Source of the DNA: Leptospiraceae bacterium
GTDB taxonomy: Bacteria; Spirochaetota; Leptospiria; Leptospirales; Leptonemataceae
DNA length: 32,433 bases
Assembly: GCA_020441005.1 (NCBI GenBank)
Contig: JAGRNA010000079.1
Location: 1-32,433 of the forward strand
Reading direction: 5' to 3'
Shown: positions 9,401 to 16,506 of the stretch, piece by piece
Numbering within the stretch: position 1 is the first letter of the stretch
How the letters are laid out: every line of letters begins with the position of its first letter
Translations under genes and position numbers: made by a program
The notes under the pieces: generated by a model
What the model was told of the DNA's origin: nothing
Seen by the model: the letters and a program-made list of their open reading frames with translations, nothing else
Database searches by the model: none

Positions 9401-12018
9401 CGCTACGCCAGAAAATGCTGTATGAGTTTTTTCGTTTAAACGGTACTGCCACCGTTTTGTATTCCAATCAGGACTGGTCTGCTATGCAGCCGCAACTTGC
9501 AGCCAGCCTGGGGCGGACTACCCTCGATACCAAACAGGGCATTGTTTTTGGCGCGGCCGGATTCAATGCAGATCAACTGCATCTGACGCTCAAGGCGCGC
9601 TCGATTGCCAGGATGCTGGTCGGTGAGGCCCTGGAACACAAAGGGCAGTATATGCAGGCGTTGCGCTATTACCAACTGGCGGAATCCTATCAACAGGCAA
9701 TCGATCAGACAAAAACAGTACTAAATTTTCGCAATAAATTGAATCTATTGCGCCTGCAGCTAAAGTTGATGATCGACGAGGATCGTGATGTCTTGATTGA
9801 AACTGCGCTGGCCAGTGTCCCGGCCCAGACAGTCTATCAGGCTCCCATATATAGCACTGCGGCCAATGCCTTGACAGAGTTGGCGGATTACGAAGCGGCT
9901 CGTAAATACCAGCAAAAGTACGCTCAATTGCTTCCCGATCAGGTGGATCGCCTGGAAGGGGATATGCAAGGTATCATCTTTTTGCAATCCTTACAGGCAA
10001 CGCGCGGTTTTGGTTTGCCTGGGCGGATCGGCGATCTAGAGCAATTATTCCAGCGTCTGTTGCCGGACTTTATTCGCCAGAACCAGACAGACCAGCTTTT
10101 TAGACTGCTGTGGAAACATGGCTTTGATGGTTTGATCCAGATCCAAAAAGCAGCCCAAAAGGAACAATGGCAAGATGGCGGTAGCCTGCAAGACGAATGG
10201 CAGCAGTATCGCCTGGACCAGATCCTGTTAGACACCAGCCACAAACCAGGCTCGGCAGATTATGAGCAATTGAACCAGGCTTTAGCGCCCGAAACAACAG
10301 ATCGCTGGGAAGTCAGGCAGTTTCGAACTCTGTTGCAGCGCGAGTGGCAAAAAGCAAGGCAGCAGCAGGCCCTGGACTGGTCCATGCTCGGTGATCGGCC
10401 ACTCGAAGAGAATCAGAGTCTCTTTGCCCGCCTGGATCTATTGGAACAAGCGATTCTGTTTCGACTTTATGTGGAACAAATTCCGGTTGATGAGGATCTA
10501 AATGCTTTAAATTCTTTGGAATACCTGATACAGTTTGTAGCCCGACACTCCTCTGTGAACCGGGCCAGCCGCATGGCCCTCGAGGTATCCCGGGTCTATT
10601 TGCAGCTGCAGGATCTGGACGCAGCCTGGCGTTTTTGCGCCCTGCAATACCAGCTACAGCCCAATTATCCCGATGCGCCGGATTTCATCGGCTTGAAAGA
10701 ATGGGTTTTGCCTGCGCTCATCCATCTGGACACTGCAGGGAGTGCGGGATCTGACTGGGCTCATTTAAAAACAATGCCGGCTTTCCAGGGCCCCTATGCG
10801 CGGCTGATGCAAAGCATCCCGGGCACCTTTCATGCCAGCGAATTGCAAGGCTTTGGGGCGGCAATCGCTGGCTATAATCAAAGGGACGCGCGACCCTGGC
10901 CGGCAAGCCACAGCATAGACCTGGCCTTGCAGCTGGCCAAACGCAAGGCCATTGATCGCAAGGACTGGTTTATGACGCTGGACCTGGATATTTGGGCCTG
11001 GCAGTTGCATCAGGAAAGATCGCTGCAAGGCACGTCCCGGGCAGCCTTTCTTCCTCGCGCGCGGGAATTGTTGCAAGCCGTCCCCCCCGGCCAGCTTTTT
11101 TACAGTATAGTGGAAGACTCGCGGGCCAGCTGGCGCTTTCTCTGGAAAGATAATAAATTACAAGTAAACCGCTTTTCGGATTTTGATCGCCGTTTGCAGG
11201 CCAGTATGCGCTTGTATTTGCAGAATAAAAACCGGCCTGACCCGGCCCGCTGGCGCGGTTTAACCGATGCGTTTCGACAGGTGCTGGGACCCCAAACCGG
11301 CAAGGTTGCCTATTTTTGGAGCAATAGCATCTTTGCCTGGCTGCCCATGCGCTATGCCAATCAAGATCGATTGCTGCAAGTCCTGAGTCCGATTGCCTTG
11401 TTGGAAGAGAGTCGCGCGGGCAATCAGTTGGAACCCTCCGCGTTTCAATCCGGCGCCAACAGGGCGGTGCGCCTGATGGACCGCCTGGATCCAAAAATAG
11501 AACCGGTATCGGCGTGCCCCTTTGACGTGGACGATCCCGATGATGCGTTCATACGCGATCGCCTGGGCGGGATGGAGGCCTGGCTCTTGCATGCGAGCCG
11601 GGCTGCAAGCGGTGAGGAGGCCTGGATCGGGCACCTGGTGCCGGATCTAAACTCATGCGATCTGCAAAAAATTCGCTTGTCGGCAAAAGAAAGCCGACAT
11701 GGTCCCTTGTTTGTATCGCGCCTGGAATTGCCGGCGGAATGGTCGGACACGGAACAATTTTATAAAGGACTATATGATTGGCTGGCTTTGCAGGAAGTTC
11801 CCTGGGCGGTGATCAATTTACGCCTGCCCGATCAGCTGGGGCATGCACGATTTGTGCAGCGCTTTTATGACCAAACCCTGGCACTGACCCCTGTAGATCG
11901 GCGCTTCATATTGGCATGGCAATCGCTTGAAAATTATCAGGCGAGTCAGGGGGCGCCTAGTGGAAGCTATCGTCTGGTGACCCGGCTTTTTTTGCATCTA
12001 GAGCAGCCGGAGCGCTAA
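3406..12018 (+). CDS. Giant lipoprotein: TolB-like propeller, TPR-like arrays, two degenerate CHAT-like modules
   Basis: A single uninterrupted frame of 2870 residues. The ATG overlaps the preceding stop codon. A hydrophobic segment ends in SLPGC with Cys62, a lipobox after an unusually long 45-residue lead, so a later start is possible. Residues about 100-370 contain four or five PD40/TolB-like blades (phrases such as F-T-A-N-K-S-G-S-G-D-I-W and F-N-S-D-R). Residues about 470-1810 and 2060-2550 are helical with TPR-like pairs, for example Y-x-x-A-L-R-Y-Y-Q-L-A. Residues about 1822-2045 and 2562-2855 each read like a CHAT (caspase-like) domain: a T-G-K-V or S-I-V-E opening strand, then I-I-P-D-H or W-S-N-S-I-F-A-W-L-P-M, and an ending like the CHAT G-A-x-x-V-x-x-x-W strand. 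Neither has a clear HG plus SAC dyad, so both look non-catalytic. I infer an envelope scaffold working with the two upstream genes; its true function is unknown to me. Confidence 0.8.
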   Translation: MTIRPTDFIADRVEPGPVIYSRQHPHKEHPIAVAQPGGRYAAGLKALCWPMLLYVLMSLPGCQEAQLIRPPEYDYASLADQFFKTRLKEHFPLTVQRGANLHPVSTQNGYLFFTANKSGSGDIWMRSLQNSISMPVIQHPAEQHQPALSAQGELLVYVSEDRDSEGDLMLTPLSPDDMVQNALRGLPPVNFWDDSINLSLAIEKLAQSLPAACQGTASEREPVLARDGRYLIFNSDRCQDGQSNIWLLELDADANPVQLRQVTTAGAYQASLGANQKQIYFMSRRDNYKGGRIYQLDLTEVLASGSSLPPSKDQARLIQLDYSRLRQLIAFPSVSSDGRFLIYHRIDQDSNYNGYLDLDDAGSVFKVALGRTPDGQIRTSKAQRLTGNPLGILSVIWSDFAGGSILYASRMFNHVNIYFVRADGIIPRQPGIEQQYQLTRVYLNQAPERYLLALDAVYDFFGEQDAWELYEGRVLLDRLDFFIKNGQGDQVDLTRRQLNEAARYNAYVQLEQDLLGQKTSRVIQLLKEFIDTQSRTNSGGTDTNMGILQAGAMFRLAGIHARQSNYSASLGLLTRLNQNRVNFFRRTEALLLEAEARSATSGRIDPLFVTLLNDAAIPPGMQDQVHAQVYRWFGRPAEKSARRQLLDQNQDRAGQHPLLLATWRLAKAALEFEEARAQNALALTDQILAAVPVEPYRNRTRPLLAWNGLFVRTWQLRERMAEARGDFGEAYFARISYGGSYYEGSSAELKVSVFERMVQESEDHIGTYVHSARELAGLAADHEELQISKGLLDKGLSVLEQDSVRISSNSLDVLQEFCQNGSRNNRLFFSLGGSHLKSYQDFCANQTKEAVSLPGATLALSRVKQASSLLYTVAYANASMLNLLFFNMNQSSIFSDLYRRKAYQIHKLKIDLAKEKQQIETERAQKRFFLPGQEEALQLLTESDPFLSETYDELAYGYDLTRAENVQVGDMSMWYGHAYLLVTRAMERERYYDQFQANGGQLSTEFLRKAKEEILIDLKNAEYFLKYIMNVDTRTTEAYLLLGWMYQYLDQRQDRVLPLESGYLEQLFAWATNTEQQVLDGLLYRDYYQAWFNIRFYEENVELYRQLLETRSKEQLGRQALAAVHLNLANNYFRLLSFSRAIEHYQELETLVAAAETDLFESYQQRALFYVNYGRANFFENRSATAAVLMQKAAQIYHVMELDPVQSRLKTLEFQLADQNADTYETNMLKLRREQLGRRLQATRSRLALIAALRGLALWDAGRYQESVIDYRQALDDLFGDDAIETSHGMNQAALLNFLAMARQGAGQYNQSIEVAAEAARLARDQQMIHPEERYLPNTIGGKMLGCILDYGEDFSVIGEGRNPYGFSPLRQYELSLGIRFQSLVLQGDLDGAAYILRQRGQVFGSLDAKRKQGQSGLIHVLNQSGAQAYQASDFTAAIESFGAARDKAFQTADIDGFRRNYQNMMHTAFARIEHQLYDRSQSGISPADQIADWLAESVEFRQQLREKIEQDYITDMQTEYPDYEYDAEAERGVIDQLMLQNASELREIELMLLFYQALLEKRHARNAADLQQAMASLRQTQLEYGRIVNAQVQSQSELRHPRQFRLKLNLARMALAAANYQGAMQIQREIAESSYEFNLITESFFASVLKAEILYDQSLYQPDQATAAEIAQSLLHARQILIDRPEVFDELRSRLEPFFQLAIEFFNARRDHQQTISFLELEWESRLQVEYFRYPLVFADQAVQVLYDQIRSKRRQLLQLDHDEAALRVARQSVNRIVQQKALLRVQIHTQTAALLETAPLHEPFVRPRSIASVEPLPVPTGKVALRYYYSAGRLHQWCLRGKSIQYRPLAWSQPNPALLAQAMQTCSSAYPKDQFFIIPDHFVDLKLYQQAWSAHDSRARRPLVFVNRGSDLFQGFVRTDTDIQSSYLNLFNVQQMRPATEAMQKPGDVQAVSIDLSQNRPLFIQGTNRPFDPRHWLTQEQFTALVYIDERNRPALALRQKMLYEFFRLNGTATVLYSNQDWSAMQPQLAASLGRTTLDTKQGIVFGAAGFNADQLHLTLKARSIARMLVGEALEHKGQYMQALRYYQLAESYQQAIDQTKTVLNFRNKLNLLRLQLKLMIDEDRDVLIETALASVPAQTVYQAPIYSTAANALTELADYEAARKYQQKYAQLLPDQVDRLEGDMQGIIFLQSLQATRGFGLPGRIGDLEQLFQRLLPDFIRQNQTDQLFRLLWKHGFDGLIQIQKAAQKEQWQDGGSLQDEWQQYRLDQILLDTSHKPGSADYEQLNQALAPETTDRWEVRQFRTLLQREWQKARQQQALDWSMLGDRPLEENQSLFARLDLLEQAILFRLYVEQIPVDEDLNALNSLEYLIQFVARHSSVNRASRMALEVSRVYLQLQDLDAAWRFCALQYQLQPNYPDAPDFIGLKEWVLPALIHLDTAGSAGSDWAHLKTMPAFQGPYARLMQSIPGTFHASELQGFGAAIAGYNQRDARPWPASHSIDLALQLAKRKAIDRKDWFMTLDLDIWAWQLHQERSLQGTSRAAFLPRARELLQAVPPGQLFYSIVEDSRASWRFLWKDNKLQVNRFSDFDRRLQASMRLYLQNKNRPDPARWRGLTDAFRQVLGPQTGKVAYFWSNSIFAWLPMRYANQDRLLQVLSPIALLEESRAGNQLEPSAFQSGANRAVRLMDRLDPKIEPVSACPFDVDDPDDAFIRDRLGGMEAWLLHASRAASGEEAWIGHLVPDLNSCDLQKIRLSAKESRHGPLFVSRLELPAEWSDTEQFYKGLYDWLALQEVPWAVINLRLPDQLGHARFVQRFYDQTLALTPVDRRFILAWQSLENYQASQGAPSGSYRLVTRLFLHLEQPER

Positions 12019-14233
12019 GACTTTCATGCTCCTCAGCCTGCGAAGGATCGATCGGAATTTCAGGATTCATGACCGGTTGAAATATTGTGCGCCGCTTGGC
12101 CTCGCGATCCTTTTCCTTGCGTTCAAATTCTTTCATGGTTTCCTCGCGGAAAAAGCGCTGCGACGAGAAGCGTTGTTCGCTTTTCGCTGGTCGAAGTCGT
12201 TCATAGGAGCCGTCGCTTTGCAGTTTGCGGGCATTATGGTTATCGTCGAAGGTTTTTTGCAGGATCCACTTCAGTTGCTGAATCTGGTCTGCATCACGCA
12301 CCGGGAAGAGTACTTCAATGCGCCGATTGAGATTGCGGGGCATCAAGTCGGCGCTGGAAAGATATATCGATTCATTGTTGTTGTTAAAAAAATAGTATAT
12401 TCGGCTGTGTTCCAAAAAACGGCCCACAATGGAGACCACCTTGATGTTTTCACTCAAGCCAGGGATTCCTGGTCTGAGGCAACAGATGCCACGGATGTTC
12501 AAGCGAATGCGCACACCGGCGCGTGAGGCTTTATACAACATCAGGATCATGTCCGGATCAACCAGCGAATTCATTTTGAAAATGATCTCGGCCTTTTTGC
12601 CGCTGCGGGCGTGGCGGATCTCCCGATTGATCATCCCCCCCAGCTTTTCGCGCAGGTTCAGGGGTGCGGCTGCGATCTGGTGAAATTTCAGATGCGTTGA
12701 ATATCCGGTCAGGGAATGAAACAGATTGGTGACATCCGTATTGATGTCCGCCTTGTTGGTGATTAATCCGATGTCGGTATAAATCTTGGAAGTGCCGGGA
12801 TTATAATTGCCGGTCGCCAGGTGACAGTAAGATCGCACAATCCCCTTTTCGCTGCGGATGATTTGCAGCATCTTGCCATGAATTTTCATACCCAAAAGTC
12901 CGTAAATAACATGGATGCCGTGCTTCTCCATCTGTCGGGCCCAGGTAATGTTGCGCTCCTCATCAAAGCGGGCCTTCAGCTCGACAACTGCCGTGACCTG
13001 CTTGCCGTTTTCCGCCGCTTCAATCAGGGAGCGAATCACGGGGCTATCGGTGCCGGTGCGATACAGGGTTTGCTTGATGGCCAGCACTTTCGGGTCACGA
13101 GCCGCCTCGGCCAATAAATCGGTAACAGCCTGAAACGAATCATACGGATGATGCAGCAGGATGTCTTTTTCACGAATTTTGGAAAACAGGCTGCCACCCT
13201 TTTCATTGCTGAAGGTGTTGCGGGGAATAAAGACCCGGTCCTTCAGTTCGGGACGGTTTTGGACAGCCCCATAAATCTGCCAAAGATCATCCAGATTGAT
13301 AATGGCTTCGCGTTCATATAATTCCCATTCTTCCAGATCCAGCTCCTGTCGCAAAAACTCGCGCATATTGGGCGGCATGCCCTTGCGATAGAACAGGCTG
13401 ACGGCTTCTCCCCAGCGTCGATTGCGCAATTCCGATTCGATCGTCGAAAGCAGATTATCGCTGGCCACCTCGTCGATCGCCATATCATTATTGCGAATCA
13501 TCTTGAAACCATGAATGCTTTTGACCCGCGTGCCTGCTAAAAGCTCGTTTGCGTGCAGTTTGATGATTTCTTCAATCGGGATGAATCGATAGCGCTCATT
13601 TTGACCGCGGCGGCTGGGCAGGGGCACAAAGCGGGGCAATACTGCCGGTGCCTCCAAAATGGCAAAGTGATCGTGTTTGTCCTTGCCGCTGCGGTGCTCC
13701 AGGCTAATGGCCAGGTAGAAGCTGTTGTTAATAATATGCGGAAAGGGATGCCCGGGATCAATTGCCATGGGTGTGAGCACCCGAAAGATGTCCCGGCGGA
13801 AGTACTCCGCGATGTGTCGTTTCTCGCGGGGTGCCAGTTCCTGATGACTGTCCAGGATGGTAACATCCTGAGCAGCCAGGCTTTGACGCACATCCTTGAA
13901 ATAACGGTACATGCTTTTCTCCTGCTGGTGCATGATCCGCGAAATCTCTTCCAGTGTTTCCAGCGGGGTGCGGCCATCCATCTGGATCTCGTTTACTTCA
14001 GATGCCTTGACCTGCTTGAGGCCGGCAACCCGAATCATAAAGAATTCGACCATATTGGATTCATAAATCGCCAGGAATTTCAGCCGCTCCAGCAGGGGAT
14101 TGTCCTTGCGGGAAGCCTCATCCAGGACGCGCGCGTTGAACTTTAACCAGGACAGTTCCCGGTTAAAAAACAGTCTGGGGTTACTGCGGGTCAAGGGCCC
14201 GAGATTGTTTTTTTTGACTTGTTTGCTGGCCAT
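11957..14233 (-). CDS. ppk1: Polyphosphate kinase 1
   Basis: PPK1 reversibly makes inorganic polyphosphate from ATP, normally at the inner face of the membrane. The 758 residues start with the family signature F-F-N-R-E-L-S-W-L-K-F-N (22-33). The phosphate-accepting His452 is in M-K-I-H-G-K-M-L, and the second conserved His609 is in F-L-E-H-S-R-I-Y-Y-F. R-G-I-C-C-L-R-P-G-I (581-590) and the Y-L-S-S-A-D-L-M-P-R-N segment (624-634) are also intact. After about residue 670 there is a charged, variable tail of some 90 residues, longer than in E. coli PPK1 (about 688 in total). The gene follows the upstream 218-residue gene by 11 bp on the same strand, so it is probably cotranscribed with it. Its last 62 bp overlap the 3' end of the convergent giant gene, with no space for a terminator between them. 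Confidence 0.96.
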   Translation of the reverse strand: MASKQVKKNNLGPLTRSNPRLFFNRELSWLKFNARVLDEASRKDNPLLERLKFLAIYESNMVEFFMIRVAGLKQVKASEVNEIQMDGRTPLETLEEISRIMHQQEKSMYRYFKDVRQSLAAQDVTILDSHQELAPREKRHIAEYFRRDIFRVLTPMAIDPGHPFPHIINNSFYLAISLEHRSGKDKHDHFAILEAPAVLPRFVPLPSRRGQNERYRFIPIEEIIKLHANELLAGTRVKSIHGFKMIRNNDMAIDEVASDNLLSTIESELRNRRWGEAVSLFYRKGMPPNMREFLRQELDLEEWELYEREAIINLDDLWQIYGAVQNRPELKDRVFIPRNTFSNEKGGSLFSKIREKDILLHHPYDSFQAVTDLLAEAARDPKVLAIKQTLYRTGTDSPVIRSLIEAAENGKQVTAVVELKARFDEERNITWARQMEKHGIHVIYGLLGMKIHGKMLQIIRSEKGIVRSYCHLATGNYNPGTSKIYTDIGLITNKADINTDVTNLFHSLTGYSTHLKFHQIAAAPLNLREKLGGMINREIRHARSGKKAEIIFKMNSLVDPDMILMLYKASRAGVRIRLNIRGICCLRPGIPGLSENIKVVSIVGRFLEHSRIYYFFNNNNESIYLSSADLMPRNLNRRIEVLFPVRDADQIQQLKWILQKTFDDNHNARKLQSDGSYERLRPAKSEQRFSSQRFFREETMKEFERKEKDREAKRRTIFQPVMNPEIPIDPSQAEEHESLSAPAALDAKKAGSPDDSFH

Positions 14234-14244
14234 ATCCTGATTGC

Positions 14245-14901
14245 TCAGGAGTGTTTGGCCGCCATCTGATGGAGCAAGCCTTTTTCTCGTTCGGCGAAGG
14301 CGGTTGCAAATACCTTCATGTCCCGAATGCCGCGCGAAAGCTCATATCCGGCTTCCATCGTAGAAATCAGCTCGGATGCGCCGACCATGGAGGCGGCGAC
14401 CTTGATGGGGGCCATCACCAGGCGAATCAAGGGCAGCTTCGACAGATTAAAAAAGAAATTCAATGTCTCACAAATTAAATCGATTTGCTGTTCGCGTTCG
14501 GTCAGGCGGCCGGCTTGCACAATCGCGATGTTCAACTCTTCAATTTTCAGATCGTTTTCCGGCGGCAATCCCCGGGGCCATTTCTCTTGCAGCAGATGCC
14601 GGGCGGTTAGCAGATCCAGCTCATCGGTCAGTTTGTTCAGGCGAATGAGCTTGTGGATATTCTCGGTCATTTCAGGACCGGTAACCGACTTGAGCTTTTC
14701 ATACAAGCTGTCCAGCGCCGCGTCCCGGGCTTCTTTATTGGAGGGGGAATACAGGTGCTGACGAAAGAACCAGGGGATTTTATCAAAGCCTTTCACATCG
14801 GCGATAAAATCGGCGTACGTCCCTTCGATGCGGTCGATCATCTTGCTGACGACCCATGCCTTGGCTGTTTTCTCGTCCGCAGTCACTTTAATTACATTCA
14901 T
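14245..14901 (-). CDS. FFLEELY-motif-like conserved protein upstream of ppk1
   Basis: The product is 218 residues, with no signal peptide and mostly helical. Residues 28-60 read T-Y-A-D-F followed by W-F-F-R-Q-H-L-Y-S-P and E-A-R-D. This closely follows the pattern of the 'FFLEELY motif' proteins known mainly from proteobacteria (T-Y-x-D, then F-F-L-x-x-L-Y-G-P, then R-D). Residues 153-180 form a moderately hydrophobic segment (L-P-L-I-R-L-V-M-A-P), and that family has a similar C-terminal stretch. No biochemical role is established that I know of. The gene sits 11 bp before ppk1 and 40 bp after the SPOR gene, so a link to polyphosphate is possible but rests only on position. The start ATG at 14901 has only a weak GAG in front of it. 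The family link is from memory. Confidence 0.8.
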   Translation of the reverse strand: MNVIKVTADEKTAKAWVVSKMIDRIEGTYADFIADVKGFDKIPWFFRQHLYSPSNKEARDAALDSLYEKLKSVTGPEMTENIHKLIRLNKLTDELDLLTARHLLQEKWPRGLPPENDLKIEELNIAIVQAGRLTEREQQIDLICETLNFFFNLSKLPLIRLVMAPIKVAASMVGASELISTMEAGYELSRGIRDMKVFATAFAEREKGLLHQMAAKHS

Positions 14902-14918
14902 TGCACTCTGTGATGCCT

Positions 14919-14950
14919 GACAAGTGAAAAATCCGCTGTTTTTACTTGTC
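14919..14950 (-). other. Intercistronic hairpin across the SPOR-gene stop codon
   Basis: GACAAGT (14919-14925) plus AAAAA (14927-14931) pairs with TTTTT (14939-14943) plus ACTTGTC (14944-14950). This gives a 12-bp stem with one bulged G at 14926 and a 7-base loop. It includes the stop codon of the SPOR gene and ends about 18 bases before the next start. It is A/T-rich in the upper stem and has no U-run after it, so it is not a standard terminator. An mRNA-processing or 3'-stability hairpin is more likely. Confidence 0.4.
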
Positions 14951-15829
14951 CGCCGAGACTTTCAAAACCGGGTATTTTTGCGCCTTGAGTCGATTCCAGA
15001 GCGGCCAGAGCTCTTTCGTATTGCTGGGCTGGCCCACTCGCACCACCCACTGACTGGCGGAGCGTTCCAGGCGGGCCGGGAAGCCCTGTTTTTGTAAATC
15101 CGCGCTCATGCGCGCGGCAGCCTCGCGCGAGTGAAAGGAGCCGGTCTGCAGGTAATAGCGTGGCGTTTTGGTCTTTGTTGTTTGTGATGTCGCAGCATCG
15201 CGTTTACGGGCGGGATTATCATCTTTGGCATCCGGGCGGTCGGTCGAATCAGCGCGGGCGTTTACAGCTTCCGATCTGGTCTGGCCCACATTGGCCAGGC
15301 TTTGGCTGTTCGGTTTGCCCGCATTTTTTTGGGGTGCAGTTTGCAGCGCCGTTACCCTGGAAGCAGTATCGCTTTTGCGTTGCCGGGTGTCTGCTTTTGG
15401 GGGGCTCTTTGCGGCCAGGCCCTTCGTCTTTTGCCTTGTTTTAGGGTTTTTCTTTACGGGCCGGCTGGCTGGTTTCTCTGTTGGCGAGACCTTGCTCTGG
15501 AAGGGCAGCGCATGGGTTTGATTCGATTCATCGTCATTGCTTGTCAGGCGCGCTGCCTCGGGTCGGGCTGCGTACGATAGCGGTTTTTCATAGACACTGG
15601 CGCCGCGAGAGTCTGATTCGGTCTCTGCATCCGTTCGGTCAAGTGGATCCGGGCGACTCTCTGACTGAGGTCCCGTTGCCTCCATCAGGGTGTCTAAAGG
15701 TCGCTCCGTCGGACCGGCCTGGTGCTTGCCAGCCAAATAGCTGCCAGTCAGGGCCAGAATACTCACCAGAGCGATCGCGATCATGCGCCTTTGATCCAGA
15801 TGAATACGGTAAAAAACTCTTTCTTTCAT
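14942..15829 (-). CDS. SPOR-domain inner-membrane protein
   Basis: I chose the ATG at 15829 (product M-K-E-R-V-F, 295 residues) because it begins 16 bp after the coaE stop. An upstream start at 15907 would bury 62 bp in coaE. Layout: a short cytoplasmic N-terminus; one transmembrane helix at residues 16-33; a long low-complexity linker rich in K, R, P, S and T (35-222); and a C-terminal SPOR domain at 224-292 beginning Y-Y-L-Q-T-G-S-F with the typical A-x-x-M-x-x-x-L-x-x-Q-G-F and V-V-R-V-G. SPOR domains bind denuded peptidoglycan glycan strands at division sites, and this one-helix, linker and SPOR architecture is like FtsN or DamX. A role in septal wall binding is therefore likely, but the exact identity cannot be told. 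It follows coaE in the same operon. Confidence 0.88.
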   Translation of the reverse strand: MKERVFYRIHLDQRRMIAIALVSILALTGSYLAGKHQAGPTERPLDTLMEATGPQSESRPDPLDRTDAETESDSRGASVYEKPLSYAARPEAARLTSNDDESNQTHALPFQSKVSPTEKPASRPVKKNPKTRQKTKGLAAKSPPKADTRQRKSDTASRVTALQTAPQKNAGKPNSQSLANVGQTRSEAVNARADSTDRPDAKDDNPARKRDAATSQTTKTKTPRYYLQTGSFHSREAAARMSADLQKQGFPARLERSASQWVVRVGQPSNTKELWPLWNRLKAQKYPVLKVSADK

Positions 15830-15845
15830 ACTACAGAGCGCCTTG

Positions 15846-16502
15846 TCAGGAAAATGTGATTCGCGGGGTGGCCGCTCGAATACATTTGCAAACTGTCTGG
15901 ATTGCAAGCTGCAAATCTGAGCGGGCCGCCTCGTTGTCTATCACAAGATCGGCAAGTACGATCTTTTGCTCGATTGGAATTTGGCGTCGCTCCCGGGCCT
16001 CGAATTCCGATTCGCTCCAGCCGCTGCGGGCTTGCACGCGTCCCATTCGCAGGCTACGCGCAGCATGAATAACCACAGTCAAATCAAACTGGTCCTGCAT
16101 GCCGTTTTCAAAGAGCAGGGGCACATCGTAGACTCCAATGGTTCCGGCCGGCTGGAGGGACCAGCGGGATGCCACCTGCTTTTGCACGGCCGGGTGCACG
16201 AGCTGATTTAAACGGGCAAGTTTGGCCGGATCGGAGAAAACAGATGCGGCAATCACATCGCGACGGATGCTATGGTCGTCTGCCACTATAGCTGGTCCGC
16301 AGAGTTCCAGCAGCCCGGGTCGGAGCGCGCTACTGTTTAAAACCTGGTGGGCGATTTGATCGGCATCCAGCACGAAGCAGCCGTTTGCCTGGAAATCCTG
16401 CCTGGCGGCGCTTTTTCCGGAACCGATCGCACCGCTGAGCCCAATCCAAAAACGGTTTGTCTGCCAGACAAATGGCGGTAGTTGTGGGTAGCGAACACCC
16501 AT
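15846..16502 (-). CDS. coaE: Dephospho-CoA kinase
   Basis: Catalyses the last step of coenzyme A synthesis, ATP-dependent phosphorylation of dephospho-CoA at the ribose 3'-OH, in the cytoplasm. The 218 residues carry a P-loop G-A-I-G-S-G-K-S at 24-31, the L-D-A-D-x-I-A-H family motif at 45-52, and the D-V-P-L-L-F-E segment that positions the acceptor substrate. The length is normal for the family (about 200), with about 15 extra residues at the N-terminus. The start at 16502 is supported by AAGGA eight bases upstream, inside the end of znuB. The two genes are separated by 4 bp. Its place after a metal importer looks like genomic convenience rather than a functional link. Confidence 0.95.
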   Translation of the reverse strand: MGVRYPQLPPFVWQTNRFWIGLSGAIGSGKSAARQDFQANGCFVLDADQIAHQVLNSSALRPGLLELCGPAIVADDHSIRRDVIAASVFSDPAKLARLNQLVHPAVQKQVASRWSLQPAGTIGVYDVPLLFENGMQDQFDLTVVIHAARSLRMGRVQARSGWSESEFEARERRQIPIEQKIVLADLVIDNEAARSDLQLAIQTVCKCIRAATPRITFS

Positions 16503-16506
16503 CGAT

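Noticed and set aside
12026-12526. 166-codon plus-strand frame opposite ppk1
   Set aside because: Opposite the intact PPK1 C-terminal region; no family resemblance and no ribosome site.
13553-14146. 197-codon plus-strand frame opposite the ppk1 5' half
   Set aside because: Shadow of a clear PPK1 coding region.
15829-15907. Longer start for the SPOR protein
   Set aside because: Would overlap coaE by 62 bp and add a non-membrane lead; the ATG at 15829 gives normal spacing.
15481-16068. 195-codon plus-strand frame across the SPOR and coaE genes
   Set aside because: Composition rich in Arg, Ser, Pro and Cys with no domain; both genes opposite it are sound.
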